Notes: generated by a model not told the origin, from the sequence alone. A DNA stretch of 64,000 nucleotides from Clostridium cellulovorans 743B (GCF_000145275.1 NC_014393.1:4960001-5024000); one strand, 5' to 3'; numbered from the stretch's first letter, positions 10,638 to 20,166 are shown. Made by a program: numbers and translations.

Positions 10638-11927
10638 TTACTCAACTGCTATTTTCAAAGCCTTATCTAAATAATAAATTAAGTCATCTGCATCCTCAAT
10701 TCCCACTGAAACTCTTATTTGGTCTGGGGTTACCCCTGCCAATTTTTGTTCTTCTTCTGAAAGTTGAGAATGAGTTGTACTTGCTGGATGAATTACTAAC
10801 GATCTTACATCTGCAACATTTGCAAGCAATGAAAATACTTCTAAGTTATCAATGAACTTCTTGCCTGCTTCTAAACCACCTTTTATTCCAAAAGTGAATA
10901 TAGATCCAACACCCTTAGGGAAGTATTTCTTTGCTAGACTGTTGTATTTACTTTCCTCAAGTTCTGGATAATTTACCCAACTTACTGCTGGATGATCACT
11001 TAAGAATTTAACTATCTTTCTTGAATTTTCAACATGTTTTTGTACTCTTAGGGATAATGTTTCTAAGCCTTGAAGTAATAAGAAAGAGTTAAATGGGCTT
11101 ATGCAAGCACCTGTATCTCTAAGCAGTTGAACCCTAGCTTTTAAAATATAAGCTGCAGTACCAATATCTTGTGAATATCTAATTCCATGGTAAGCTGGAT
11201 CTGGCTCTGTAAAACCAGGGAATCTTCCACTCTTTGCATAATCAAACTTTCCTGAATCTACAATTAAACCACCGATAGAACTACCATGACCGCCTATGAA
11301 TTTTGTTGCAGAATGAACAACGATATCCGCACCATATTCTATTGGTCTTATTAAATATGGTGTTCCAAAAGTATTATCAACAATTAATGGAACTCCATTT
11401 TCATGAGCGATTTTAGCTACTGCTTCTATGTCAACAAGGTTTATTCCAGGGTTACCTATTGTTTCTATGTAAACAGCCTTTGTTTTTTCATTAATTACAC
11501 TTCTAAAGTTTTCTGGATCATCAGGATTTACAAAATTAACTTTGATCCCAAATCTAGGGAATGTAGCAGCAAATAGTGTATATGTACCACCATATAAAGT
11601 ACTTGCTGAAACTATTTCATCTCCAACATTAGCAAGATTTAGTACTGCATAAGTAATTGCTGCAGTACCTGAAGCTGTAGCTAATGCTCCAACTCCACCT
11701 TCCAAAGCTGCTATTCTTTTTTCTAATACATCTGTTGTAGGATTTCCCATTCTTGTATAAATATTTCCTTCTTCTTTTAAAGCAAATAGATTTGCTGCAT
11801 GTTCTGTATTGTTAAATACATAAGATGTAGTTTGATAAATTGGAACTGCCCTTGAACCAGTTGTAGGATCTGGCACTTGACCTGCATGAACTTGTAATGT
11901 GTCAAAACTTAATTCTCTTTCACTCAT
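10638..11927 (-). CDS. metY: O-acetylhomoserine sulfhydrylase (PLP-dependent)
   Basis: Makes homocysteine from O-acetylhomoserine and sulfide in cytoplasmic methionine synthesis. About 429 residues, normal for the MetY branch of the Cys/Met-metabolism PLP enzymes. The PLP lysine lies in VHSATKFIGGHG, and the family signatures QTTSYVF, YTRMGNPT and SASTLYGGTY are present. The start is the ATG at 11925-11927, eight bases after GGAGG; the ATG 15 bases upstream overlaps that site. It is followed by its own terminator. No S-box or T-box leader is visible in the ~160 bases upstream, so methionine control, if any, works another way. Cystathionine gamma-lyase is less likely given the length and the N-terminal DTLQVHAGQ. 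Confidence 0.93.
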   Translation of the reverse strand: MSERELSFDTLQVHAGQVPDPTTGSRAVPIYQTTSYVFNNTEHAANLFALKEEGNIYTRMGNPTTDVLEKRIAALEGGVGALATASGTAAITYAVLNLANVGDEIVSASTLYGGTYTLFAATFPRFGIKVNFVNPDDPENFRSVINEKTKAVYIETIGNPGINLVDIEAVAKIAHENGVPLIVDNTFGTPYLIRPIEYGADIVVHSATKFIGGHGSSIGGLIVDSGKFDYAKSGRFPGFTEPDPAYHGIRYSQDIGTAAYILKARVQLLRDTGACISPFNSFLLLQGLETLSLRVQKHVENSRKIVKFLSDHPAVSWVNYPELEESKYNSLAKKYFPKGVGSIFTFGIKGGLEAGKKFIDNLEVFSLLANVADVRSLVIHPASTTHSQLSEEEQKLAGVTPDQIRVSVGIEDADDLIYYLDKALKIAVE

Positions 11928-12036
11928 TTTTTCATCCTCCATTATATATATAACATGTATAAATCTTTGCTTTAACTCAAAGGTGCGTAGAAATTTCTGT
12001 TAGCAAATCTTTAATATCTATGTTTCAATAATAAAT

Positions 12037-12063
12037 ACTAAAATTCTTCTTGAAAATTTTAGT
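12037..12063 (-). terminator. AT-rich hairpin after mnmA
   Basis: ACTAAAATT (12037-12045) pairs with AATTTTAGT (12055-12063), just past the mnmA stop at 12086. It has no GC core, so it is a weak terminator candidate. Confidence 0.4.
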
Positions 12064-12085
12064 CTTGTTAAGAAATTGTTCCTAA

Positions 12086-13207
12086 TTATTTATTTAAGAC
12101 AGCTTGTAGATGTTGCTTGGATTTATAGTATTTATCTATAGTTCCTCCACCTAAACATTCGTCTCCATCATAGAAAACTACAATTTGTCCTGGCGTTATA
12201 GCTTTTTGAGGTTCTATAAATTCTACAATACAAGTATTATCTTCTCTTTGATGAACGATAACTCCTTGATCTTTTTGTCTGTATCTAAATTTTGCAGTAC
12301 AGTTAAAGGTTTTTGGTTTTTCTTTCTCACTTATCCAACTTACTTCTACTGCTGTTAAACCATAAGAATATAATCTAGGATCTTGTTCTCCTTGGACTAC
12401 ATATAATATATTCTTTTTCAAATCCTTATCCACTACAAACCAAGGTTCTCCAGCTCCACCTATGCCTAGCCCTTTTCTTTGTCCTAGTGTATAGTGCATA
12501 AGTCCAATATGTTCCCCCATAACATTACCATCTAAGGTCATCATGGGACCTGACTTAGCAGGAAGATAATTATTTAAGAATTGTCTGAAATTCTTCTCAC
12601 CAATGAAACACACTCCTGTACTATCCTTTTTAGTAGCTGTAACAAGGTTTGCTTCTCTTGCCTTCTCTCTTACTTCTGGCTTTCTTAAGTGTCCAATTGG
12701 GAACATACTTTTAGATAACTGATATTGATTAAGCTTACATAAGAAATAAGTTTGATCCTTATTCTCATCAGCCGCCCTTAATAATTTATATTCTCCATCT
12801 CTAAAATCTACCTGAGCGTAATGTCCCATAGCAATATAGTCAGCCCCAACAGTAAGTGCAAAATCTAAGAATGCCTTAAATTTAATCTCTTTATTACACA
12901 TTACATCAGGGTTAGGAGTTCTTCCGCTTCTATACTCTGCTAAAAAATATTCAAAAACTCTATCCCAATATTCTTTCTGAAAGTTTACTGAGTAGTAAGG
13001 AACTGAAATACTATCACAGACTTTTCTAACATCTTCGAAATCTTGGACTGATGTACAAACGCCGTTCTCATCCTCATCATCCCAATTATTCATAAATACA
13101 CCAATAACATCATAACCTTGATTTTTTAGTTCTAATGCAGCCACAGAAGAATCAACTCCCCCTGAAACCCCTAAAACTACTTTAATATTCTTGTTTTCCT
13201 TTTCCAT
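12086..13207 (-). CDS. mnmA: tRNA-specific 2-thiouridylase
   Basis: Thiolates U34 of Lys, Glu and Gln tRNAs, taking sulfur from a cysteine desulfurase relay. 373 residues, as expected. The PP-loop ATP site SGGVDSS is at residues 15-21, and the two catalytic cysteines lie in NPDVMCN and STGVCFIGE. The C-terminal half has the beta-barrel signature LGQRKGLGIGG. ATG start after AAGGATGG. Only three bases separate it from the upstream exonuclease III gene, so the two are probably co-transcribed. No cysteine desulfurase gene is next to it. Confidence 0.95.
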   Translation of the reverse strand: MEKENKNIKVVLGVSGGVDSSVAALELKNQGYDVIGVFMNNWDDEDENGVCTSVQDFEDVRKVCDSISVPYYSVNFQKEYWDRVFEYFLAEYRSGRTPNPDVMCNKEIKFKAFLDFALTVGADYIAMGHYAQVDFRDGEYKLLRAADENKDQTYFLCKLNQYQLSKSMFPIGHLRKPEVREKAREANLVTATKKDSTGVCFIGEKNFRQFLNNYLPAKSGPMMTLDGNVMGEHIGLMHYTLGQRKGLGIGGAGEPWFVVDKDLKKNILYVVQGEQDPRLYSYGLTAVEVSWISEKEKPKTFNCTAKFRYRQKDQGVIVHQREDNTCIVEFIEPQKAITPGQIVVFYDGDECLGGGTIDKYYKSKQHLQAVLNK

Positions 13208-13210
13208 TTG

Positions 13211-13972
13211 CTAAACCATCCTTTTTATAACAAGCTCCACAGGGCAATGATCCGAACCTAAAATTTCATTATGTATTTCTGCACTAACAAGTTTATCTTT
13301 AAGCTCCTCAGATATTACAAAATAATCTATACGCCACCCTGCATTCTTAGTTCTAGCATTAAATCTATATGACCACCAAGAATATGCCCCTTCTTTATCT
13401 GGGTAAAAGTAACGATATGTATCTATAAATCCTGAAGCTAAAAGTTCCGAAAATTTCGCCCTCTCCTCATCACTAAAGCCAGGATTTTTTCTATTTGTCT
13501 TTGGATTTTTTAAGTCTATTTCTTTGTGCGCTACATTTAAATCCCCACAAACTATCACAGGTTTGTTTTTCTCAAGTTTCTTTAAATATGCTCTAAAGGC
13601 ATCTTCCCATTCCATTCTATATTCAAGTCTCGCTAATTCTTCTTTTGAATTAGGAGTATATACTGTCACAAGATAAAAATCATCATACTCTAAAGTAATA
13701 ACTCTTCCCTCTTTATCATGTTCTTCTATATTAAGTCCGTATGATGCAGATAAAGGTTTTTCCTTTGTAAACACTGCTGTTCCAGAGTAACCTTTTTTCT
13801 CTGCATAATTCCAATATTGTTCATAACCTTCTAAATCTAAATCTATCTGACCTTGTTGAAGTTTAGTCTCTTGTAAACAAAATATATCTGCATCTACAGA
13901 TTTAAAGAAATCTAAGAAACCTTTTTCCACACAGGCTCTAATTCCATTTACATTCCAAGATATTAGTTTCAA
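13211..13972 (-). CDS. exoA: Exodeoxyribonuclease III / AP endonuclease
   Basis: Cleaves DNA 5' of abasic sites and removes 3' blocks in base-excision repair. About 253 residues, typical of the ExoIII/ExoA family. Motifs run in order: KLISWNVNGIRA (Asn metal ligand), CLQETK (Glu), VTVYTPNS, CGDLNVAH (Asp/Asn), GWRIDYF and GSDHCP (catalytic His). I place the start at the TTG at 13970-13972, just after GGAGGGAG; the ATG 18 bases upstream lies in that ribosome-binding site and the family normally begins directly at K-L-I-S-W. It shares a transcript with mnmA. Confidence 0.93.
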   Translation of the reverse strand: MKLISWNVNGIRACVEKGFLDFFKSVDADIFCLQETKLQQGQIDLDLEGYEQYWNYAEKKGYSGTAVFTKEKPLSASYGLNIEEHDKEGRVITLEYDDFYLVTVYTPNSKEELARLEYRMEWEDAFRAYLKKLEKNKPVIVCGDLNVAHKEIDLKNPKTNRKNPGFSDEERAKFSELLASGFIDTYRYFYPDKEGAYSWWSYRFNARTKNAGWRIDYFVISEELKDKLVSAEIHNEILGSDHCPVELVIKRMV

Positions 13973-14239
13973 AAGTTCATCTCCCTCCATATCTTAAGTC
14001 TATTTGTATTTTATCACGTATAACTATTAATTAACCAGCTATTATTTTAAATGTACGGATTATTAATCTCAAATAGTAATTATTCATAAATTTATTTTTT
14101 TAATCATTTATATAAACAATATTTCACCATCAAATTCATTTCATATTCCGGTATTGATGTAACTTTATATACAATTATTTCTTAATTTGTTATCCTATAT
14201 ATAATGAAAAATATACTAAGTAAATTAGGAGGAATACTA

Positions 14240-15070
14240 ATGCTTGAAATTCCAGAGTCTTCAGTACTTTCAACTCAGATTAGCGAAGTATTAAGAAACA
14301 AAAAAATTATAGGTGTTATATCTAATCATTCTCCACATAAGTTTGCATGGTTCCATGGTGATCCAAATGAATATAATAAAATACTTGTAGATAAAACTAT
14401 ACATAAAGCTACACCATATGGTGGAATGATAGAGATTAAAGTTGAGTCTTCAATTCTTCTATTTGCTGATGGTGTATCATTAAAATATAATGCTCCTAAT
14501 GAAAAACTTCCACCCAAGCATCAACTTCTTCTTAAATTTGAGGATTCTTCATCTGTTACTGCATCAGTCCAAATGTACGGTGGTATATGGTGTTTTAATG
14601 AAAACAGTGATTTTAAAAATCCTTATTATGATATTGCTAAAGACAAACCATCACCCTTATGTGATGAGTTCGATAAGAATTATTTCTTCAAGTTAATTAA
14701 TTCTCCAGATATACAAAAATTGAGTACAAAATCCTTTTTAGCTACTGAACAAAGAATCCCTGGACTCGGAAATGGTGTACTTCAAGACATCCTTTGGCAA
14801 TCAAAACTTCACCCGAAGCGTAAAATTAATTCTTTAGCTACTGGAGATAAAGAACTGTTATTTATAAATATTAAGAAAGTTTTATTAGAGATGGTTGAGT
14901 TAAACGGAAGAGATACTGAGAAAGATTTATTTGGAAATAATGGTGGGTATAAAACAAGAATGAGCAAAAATACAGTGGGTTCTTCTTGCCCTTCTTGCGA
15001 TGAAATAATAGAAAAAGCAAATTACTTAGGTGGTAGCATATACTTCTGTCCTAATTGCCAAAAGCTATAA
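14240..15070 (+). CDS. Fpg/Nei-family DNA glycosylase-like protein lacking the catalytic Pro2
   Basis: Related to formamidopyrimidine-DNA glycosylase and endonuclease VIII, which excise oxidised bases and nick the strand. The start is the ATG at 14240, nine bases after TTAGGAGG; an upstream ATG at 14204 precedes the ribosome-binding site. The mature protein begins Met-Leu-Glu-Ile-Pro-Glu where classical members have Met-Pro-Glu-Leu-Pro-Glu: the proline that forms the Schiff base is replaced by Leu, while the following Glu is kept. The H2TH region (EQRIPGLGNGVLQDIL) and the C-terminal zinc finger (Cys-x2-Cys, then FCPNC) are intact. 276 residues, usual length. Chemistry is therefore uncertain: it could be a binding protein, or use another nucleophile. 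Confidence 0.85.
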   Translation: MLEIPESSVLSTQISEVLRNKKIIGVISNHSPHKFAWFHGDPNEYNKILVDKTIHKATPYGGMIEIKVESSILLFADGVSLKYNAPNEKLPPKHQLLLKFEDSSSVTASVQMYGGIWCFNENSDFKNPYYDIAKDKPSPLCDEFDKNYFFKLINSPDIQKLSTKSFLATEQRIPGLGNGVLQDILWQSKLHPKRKINSLATGDKELLFINIKKVLLEMVELNGRDTEKDLFGNNGGYKTRMSKNTVGSSCPSCDEIIEKANYLGGSIYFCPNCQKL

Positions 15071-15162
15071 TAATAATCTTTTTCCACATAATAAGCTGTA
15101 TTGGAAATAAAGTAGAAAGAAATATTTCTACAGTAGCTTGAATTTTTACTAATAGCTTAATG

Positions 15163-15206
15163 AATCTCACCATTTAGCTATACACTTAGTTAAATAGTGA
15201 GATTTT
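15163..15206 (+). terminator. Intrinsic terminator of the glycosylase-like gene
   Basis: AATCTCAC (15163-15170) pairs with GTGAGATT (15197-15204) and pairing continues inward (ATTTA/TAAAT). A short T-run follows on the plus strand. It lies between convergent genes. Confidence 0.75.
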
Positions 15207-15273
15207 CTACCTATTCCCTAATTATATTTATTACTAAACCATCACAAACTGAACTTAAACTACGTTAATTTTC

Positions 15274-15984
15274 TCATGATATACACGCAACATTAAACCC
15301 TTTGTCTCTTATTATTTCTTCAGATATATGCTCATCAAGATGCATACAATAAACTCTATTTGTTAATTCTCTCGGGATCTTTTCAGAAAGTTTTTTTAAA
15401 GATAAGTGGCTATTTCCTTGATAATCTAGTCCACAGGTATCTTGATATAACCATTGAATCTGTCCATTATTAAACCTATCTAATATCACATTGTTTATGT
15501 CATTTGAATCACCACTATAATAAAACGCTTCTTTATCCATACTCATGACAAATCCATATGTTGGCATTGTAGCTACATGAGTATTTTGAGAAAACTCTAT
15601 GTTAATTTCTCCAAATTCTATATCATCAATCTTAGTAAAATCGTTACTATTTAGTTCATACATATCACTGGTTACACCAACATTTATCAAAAAACTTACT
15701 ATTTGCTCCTTATTAGGGAAAAATATTTTGGGTTTTTGCCCTAAAATATAATGCGCGTAGAATATTACATCTCCAAGACTCCCTACATGATCGAGATGCG
15801 TGTGGGTTACAAATATGTATATATCCTCAATCCCATCAAACATATTTATTTCTCTAAGCTTATGAAAAACTGTACCACCGCAATCAATAAGAATCAAACT
15901 ACTATTTTTCTTTATATAGGCACTTGTATTACCAAGCTTTGTATTGAAGGCACTCCCTATTCCTATGAATTTCAATTCTTGCAT
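15274..15984 (-). CDS. Metallo-beta-lactamase-fold hydrolase
   Basis: 236 residues of the MBL superfamily. The metal-binding motif HTHLDH is at residues 61-66; further ligands are probably His in SQNTHVA, Asp in YYSGDSND and His in MHLDEH. The layout resembles small ribonuclease Z-like or phosphodiesterase-like members with the GIGSAFN opening typical of that branch, but it lacks the long exosite arm of true RNase Z. ATG start after AGAAGGAG. It is a single gene convergent with the glycosylase-like gene. Substrate unknown. Confidence 0.8.
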   Translation of the reverse strand: MQELKFIGIGSAFNTKLGNTSAYIKKNSSLILIDCGGTVFHKLREINMFDGIEDIYIFVTHTHLDHVGSLGDVIFYAHYILGQKPKIFFPNKEQIVSFLINVGVTSDMYELNSNDFTKIDDIEFGEINIEFSQNTHVATMPTYGFVMSMDKEAFYYSGDSNDINNVILDRFNNGQIQWLYQDTCGLDYQGNSHLSLKKLSEKIPRELTNRVYCMHLDEHISEEIIRDKGFNVACIS

Positions 15985-16203
15985 AATATTCTCCTTCTTT
16001 CTTTAATATTAATCTATAGATTTCATCGTCTACACTTCAAGTCATTGATTAAATTAGTATTCTTATACCTTTGTAATAAATCCAAAAGATTTCTTGAGTA
16101 ACTTAAATTCTAAACATCAATAATTTAATATTTCTACATTTAATTCTTACCACATTAATAAAAACATTTCAGATTTTTGATCAGAATATATATAAATAAA
16201 ATA

Positions 16204-16249
16204 GTCGGCCATATCAAATAAGATAATACTTACATATGATATGACCGAC
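16204..16249 (-). terminator. Intrinsic terminator of the dockerin mannanase
   Basis: GTCGGCCATATCA (16204-16216) pairs with TGATATGACCGAC (16237-16249), 12 of 13 positions plus one possible G-U. It lies 59 bases past the stop. The remaining gap 15985-16307 contains only the upstream region of the MBL-fold gene. Confidence 0.8.
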
Positions 16250-16307
16250 CTTTTGATTGATTAATTGATTTTAACTATTAATTGTATATAAATTACGTTG
16301 CTAATTC

Positions 16308-19148
16308 TTAGCTAAGAAGTTTCTTTTTTAGAAGAGCTAAGTCTATAGCATTTATTTTTCCGTCTTTGTTCATGTCTGCTACTGTTAAGTCCATACTATC
16401 AGTAGTACCATTTAAAATTGCCTTCTTAACAAAAGCTAAATCTATAGCATTTACTTTTCCGTCTTTATTAACATCACCTAATGAATATGTAGTAACTACG
16501 CTAACTGGTTTAACCATAATTAAGTCAACATTGAACCAACCCCAACCTCTGTCAATAGTTATAGTGTTGTCTCCTGCGTTTAACTTAATTTCAATTGGAG
16601 TAGTATCACTGAAATAAGTGCTTTCTGCAACTTTATTTGTTGCCACTGCAGTACCATTTACTAGTACATTATATTCTTTAGCTCCATATGGTGCTGAATG
16701 TCTTACTATAAGGTTATATGTTCCAGCAGCTGCTACATTTACATTCATAGCAAGATTATCTGTATCATCTTCGAAACTAGTTACATAACCAGTTCCAGAG
16801 AATCCTTGCATTGCAGTTGCAACTGCAGTTCCGTTTAATGTACCTTTCTCTGCTTCATATACAGTATAACCTTCTGGAATTGTTAATTCTGGACGAGTGC
16901 TTAATGCTTTTAACATTATTGCATCAAGTTCATACCAACCCCAACCTCTGTCAATTGTTATAGTATTATCTCCTGCTTTTAATTCGATCTTTAATTCTGC
17001 AGAATTAGAAAACTCAGTAGATTCAGTAATGTTATTTGTTCCAGCTTGTGTTCCATTAACAAGAACATTATACGCTTTATCTCCGTATGGAGCTGCATGT
17101 CTTACAAGAAGACTATAAGTTCCACCTTCTTTTACATTTACCTTAAAATCAACTTTATCAGTGTCATCTGTGATACTTGTAACGTAACCTGTTCCTGAAA
17201 AACCTTTTGTTGTGTTTCCAACTTCAACTCCAGTTAAAGTAGCATTTTCTGCTTCATATGCTGTATAACCCTCTGGAATTACTTGTGTAGTTGGTCCACC
17301 TATAACTTGACCATTTAGAGGTTTTAACATTAGGCAGTCAACATTGAACCAACCCCAACCTCTATCGATTTTAATTGTATTAGCTCCTGCTGTTAGCTTA
17401 ACAGTAACTGCTGTTGAATCAGTAAATAAGCTTGATTCTTGTATTTTATTTGTTGCTACTACTGCTCCATTTACAAGAACATTATATTCTTTACTTCCGT
17501 ATGGTGCTGAATGTCTTACTATAAGACTATATTCTCCACCTTTATCTACAGTTACATTTAGTGAAAGGTTATCAGTTGCACCACCAAAGTTTCCAACATA
17601 ACCAGTTCCTGAATATCCTTTATTACTGTTATCAACAGTTAATCCAGATAAAACTGCTTTTTCAGCCTCAAAAACTGTGTATCCTTCTGGAATTGGAGCT
17701 GCTGTAGGTAATGGCTTTGCTGCCCATACTGGTAATGGAGCTTTTCCATATATACTTGCTGAAGGAATTTCATCTAAAGTTAAAGCATAATCACTGGTAT
17801 ATACTTTTTTAATTAAATCACTTGTATTCTCTTTTTCATCCATTATAAATTTTCCAGACCAAGTTGAAAAATATGACCATGCTGCACCATCAGCTTGAAG
17901 ATTATCTGTATCTGGGATTGGTCCATTTTCACTCATTGTTACAAGTTTGTTCTTAGCACCTAATGCTACTAACGTATCAAAACTGTTGACGAAAGATCCA
18001 TGATCTGGAGTTTGTGGGTAGTTATCTACTCCTATAATATCTGCATATGCATCACCAGGATACCAAGTTGATGCAGAAGCATCAGTACCGCTTGTCCAAA
18101 CCCATATAAGGTTGTTTAATTTATATTCATTAGTTAATTTATCAAAAAGGATTTTATATAATTGTTTAAGTGGTTCAGCACCTTTAGCGCCCCACCAGAA
18201 CCAGCCACCTGATGCTTCATGAAGTGGTCTCCAAAGCACAGGAATTCCTGCATCTTGTAATACTTTAAGTTTCGCTGCTGTTGCATCAATATCTTTAAGA
18301 ATTAAAGCATTTTCTGCAGTACCTGGAGTTACTGCTTTTGTGATATCGAAGGTAGTCCCATTTGTATAGAAATCACTACCACCACTTGGAGCTCTCCAGT
18401 GCCAACATAATTCAACAATACCACCATAACTAGCCCATGTCTTAGCTTTTTCTATATCAGCATCACCACTTAATATATCAAAACCTTGGATAGCTGGAAG
18501 TTTTCCAGTAAGGCTGTAGATATAGTTTATTTCATCTAAGCCGCCTGATTGTTGTCCAGTTATTATCTTGCTTCCATAGTTATCTGTCAAATACTTCATC
18601 AATGCTTTCGTGCTTGTACTAGCATATGGGTTTACTAAATTTGGTTGAACTGGAGTTAATGGGCCTCTGGCTTCACCAAGTTGCACATCGATATAATCTA
18701 CTTGCATCCATCCCCACGAGTTAACAATAGCTATAGTGTTTGCTCCAGCTTTTAGAGATATATTGTTCACTGTTAACTGTTTAACCGTATCAGATGCTGG
18801 AAATACACAATCAGAAATTACTGAACCATTAACCACCAAAGTATTATTTTTTTGTCCATATGGTGTTGCATATCCTATTGTAATATTATATCTTCCTGCT
18901 TGCTCAACGTTTACATTAAATGTAACAGCATCACCTGCAGTATCGAAGCCATCTACACCTGCTCCATTAGAAAAAATAGTTCCTGTTTTTACCTCTGTGC
19001 CAGTTAATGTTGCTTTTTCTGCTTCGTATCTTACAGGTGTAGCAGTAGTTTCTGCATTAGCTGCTACAAGAGGCATTTGAATTGTTGAAGCTGTGATTGC
19101 TGCTGTCATTGCTAAGCAACCTATAGCCTTCTTTCTTCCTTTTACCAT
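16308..19148 (-). CDS. Cellulosomal GH26 beta-mannanase with four CBM35-like modules and a type I dockerin
   Basis: Endo-1,4-beta-mannanase that would be secreted and docked on a scaffoldin. 946 residues: signal peptide (~1-32), carbohydrate-binding module (39-157), GH26 catalytic domain (~165-470) with acid/base Glu311 (RPLHEASGGWFWWG) and nucleophile Glu407 (MSENGP), three more copies of the same CBM35-like module (~492-610, 630-747, 762-881; each with RHSAPYG- and RGWGW-like motifs), then a dockerin (~891-946) with two calcium-loop segments, GDVNKDGKVNAIDLA and ADMNKDGKINAIDLA. The three C-terminal modules are closely alike, so they arose by internal duplication. It is monocistronic with its own terminator. 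Mannan as substrate is inferred from the family. Confidence 0.94.
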   Translation of the reverse strand: MVKGRKKAIGCLAMTAAITASTIQMPLVAANAETTATPVRYEAEKATLTGTEVKTGTIFSNGAGVDGFDTAGDAVTFNVNVEQAGRYNITIGYATPYGQKNNTLVVNGSVISDCVFPASDTVKQLTVNNISLKAGANTIAIVNSWGWMQVDYIDVQLGEARGPLTPVQPNLVNPYASTSTKALMKYLTDNYGSKIITGQQSGGLDEINYIYSLTGKLPAIQGFDILSGDADIEKAKTWASYGGIVELCWHWRAPSGGSDFYTNGTTFDITKAVTPGTAENALILKDIDATAAKLKVLQDAGIPVLWRPLHEASGGWFWWGAKGAEPLKQLYKILFDKLTNEYKLNNLIWVWTSGTDASASTWYPGDAYADIIGVDNYPQTPDHGSFVNSFDTLVALGAKNKLVTMSENGPIPDTDNLQADGAAWSYFSTWSGKFIMDEKENTSDLIKKVYTSDYALTLDEIPSASIYGKAPLPVWAAKPLPTAAPIPEGYTVFEAEKAVLSGLTVDNSNKGYSGTGYVGNFGGATDNLSLNVTVDKGGEYSLIVRHSAPYGSKEYNVLVNGAVVATNKIQESSLFTDSTAVTVKLTAGANTIKIDRGWGWFNVDCLMLKPLNGQVIGGPTTQVIPEGYTAYEAENATLTGVEVGNTTKGFSGTGYVTSITDDTDKVDFKVNVKEGGTYSLLVRHAAPYGDKAYNVLVNGTQAGTNNITESTEFSNSAELKIELKAGDNTITIDRGWGWYELDAIMLKALSTRPELTIPEGYTVYEAEKGTLNGTAVATAMQGFSGTGYVTSFEDDTDNLAMNVNVAAAGTYNLIVRHSAPYGAKEYNVLVNGTAVATNKVAESTYFSDTTPIEIKLNAGDNTITIDRGWGWFNVDLIMVKPVSVVTTYSLGDVNKDGKVNAIDLAFVKKAILNGTTDSMDLTVADMNKDGKINAIDLALLKKKLLS
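16476..17677 (-). repeat. Three internal CBM35-like modules of the mannanase
   Basis: Three ~120-residue copies in tandem (residues ~492-610, 630-747, 762-881), each opening with IPEGYT(V/A)(F/Y)EAE and ending in a DRGWGW motif. The first, more divergent copy stands N-terminal to the catalytic domain. Confidence 0.8.
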
Positions 19149-19415
19149 AAATTTCTCTCCCTTTAACTTTTACTTTTTTTATTAATTGGAACTATATTAT
19201 TTTTAACCTCCTCACTTCTCATATTATAATGTTCACCATTATCTTGTATATAGCCCTTAAATTAATTATACTACCTAAATATAGATTTTTATAGATGTAT
19301 ACTAATCTCCATATAAACCAACCAATAACAATAGTGTAAATATTTTTCGATACTTATTCACTTTCTTACTTAAAAGTATCTTAATAAGACCATTAACGTT
19401 ACATTTTTATAAACA

Positions 19416-19464
19416 AAATATCCTATAGGCAGACTCTTTATGGAGCCTACACTATAGGATATTT
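19416..19464 (-). terminator. Terminator of RiPP cassette A
   Basis: AAATATCCTATA (19416-19427) pairs perfectly with TATAGGATATTT (19453-19464); GGC (19428-19430) can also pair with GCC (19445-19447) inside. It lies about 245 bases past the last precursor stop at 19709. It shares the ATCCTATAG core with the terminator of cassette B. The rest of the gap 19149-19708 should hold the promoter of the dockerin mannanase; a GAGGAGG at ~19210 (minus strand) has no start codon after it. Confidence 0.7.
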
Positions 19465-19708
19465 CTTAAAATTTTACCAACTTTCTAAAATACCTTACCC
19501 TTTTAATTACTCCTTAAGAATAACTATGAATAAAATAAAATTAGATTCTACATATATAGCATAAATTTCTATAATAAAATTATCTTTTCTACCTAAGCAT
19601 AATTTCCATGTAGTCTATGATTTAAATTGTTCTATGTATGACATTGTATAGAAACTCAATTAAACTCTATATGTTAAGATCAGTTTCATTCTATTTTTCA
19701 GTTTCATT

Positions 19709-19897
19709 CTATTTTAATGAAGTAATAGGTGGTATTCCGTATAAAGGTTTAACTCCATACATTATAGCTATTGGTTCAGTAGGTACAAGCACACCATATT
19801 TAATAGTTATTATAGTACTTGAATCTATTTTTTTGCTTACTAAGCTACTTCCTCCGTTGATTTCTGAAAGTTCTTTAATGTTTACAAAACCCTTCAT
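19709..19897 (-). CDS. RiPP precursor peptide A2, three X-Tyr-Gly motifs
   Basis: 62 residues, ATG after AAAAGGAGGAT. Leader MKGFVNIKELSEINGG ends in the double glycine typical of leaders cut by C39-type peptidase transporters. The core carries Lys33-Tyr-Gly-Val, Met46-Tyr-Gly-Val and Leu52-Tyr-Gly-Ile. The X-Tyr-Gly motif is the one processed by radical SAM spliceases such as PlpX, which cut out a tyramine equivalent and leave an alpha-keto-beta-amino acid at X; one motif here is Met-Tyr-Gly. It is the last gene after the radical SAM enzyme and precursor A1, 24 bases behind A1, so the three form an operon. Precursor status is inferred from leader, repeats and context. Confidence 0.82.
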   Translation of the reverse strand: MKGFVNIKELSEINGGSSLVSKKIDSSTIITIKYGVLVPTEPIAIMYGVKPLYGIPPITSLK

Positions 19898-19921
19898 AAA
19901 AAAATCCTCCTTTTAATTTTA

Positions 19922-20101
19922 TTATTCTTTTATTGTAACTGGATAAATTCCATATAGAGGTCTTACTCCATATGCTAAAATAGGTGGTGTAAGAATACCA
20001 TACTTAAGTGTTACTATTTTGTTCGAAATAGTAGTGGAAGTTATTAAAGTACTTCCTCCATTAATTTCAGCTAAATCTTTTATATCTGCAAACCCTTTCA
20101 T
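19922..20101 (-). CDS. RiPP precursor peptide A1, three X-Tyr-Gly motifs
   Basis: 59 residues. The start is the ATG at 20099-20101, after AAAGGAGGTGAAAAC; an ATG 18 bases upstream is inside the ribosome-binding site. The leader is MKGFADIKDLAEINGG. Core motifs are Lys33-Tyr-Gly-Ile, Ala43-Tyr-Gly-Val and Leu49-Tyr-Gly-Ile, in a Pro-containing hydrophobic stretch (GVRPLYGIYPV). It lies 65 bases downstream of radical SAM copy A. Its tail is almost the same as that of precursor B1, so the two cassettes make related products. Confidence 0.84.
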   Translation of the reverse strand: MKGFADIKDLAEINGGSTLITSTTISNKIVTLKYGILTPPILAYGVRPLYGIYPVTIKE

Positions 20102-20166
20102 GTTTTCACCTCCTTTCAATATTTAGGTACTTAAAAACTCAATCAGTATGTTTGTCCATAAAAATA

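Noticed and set aside
11928..12085. SAM riboswitch or T-box before metY
   Set aside because: No conserved S-box or T-box core and the gap is only ~160 bases with weak hairpins.
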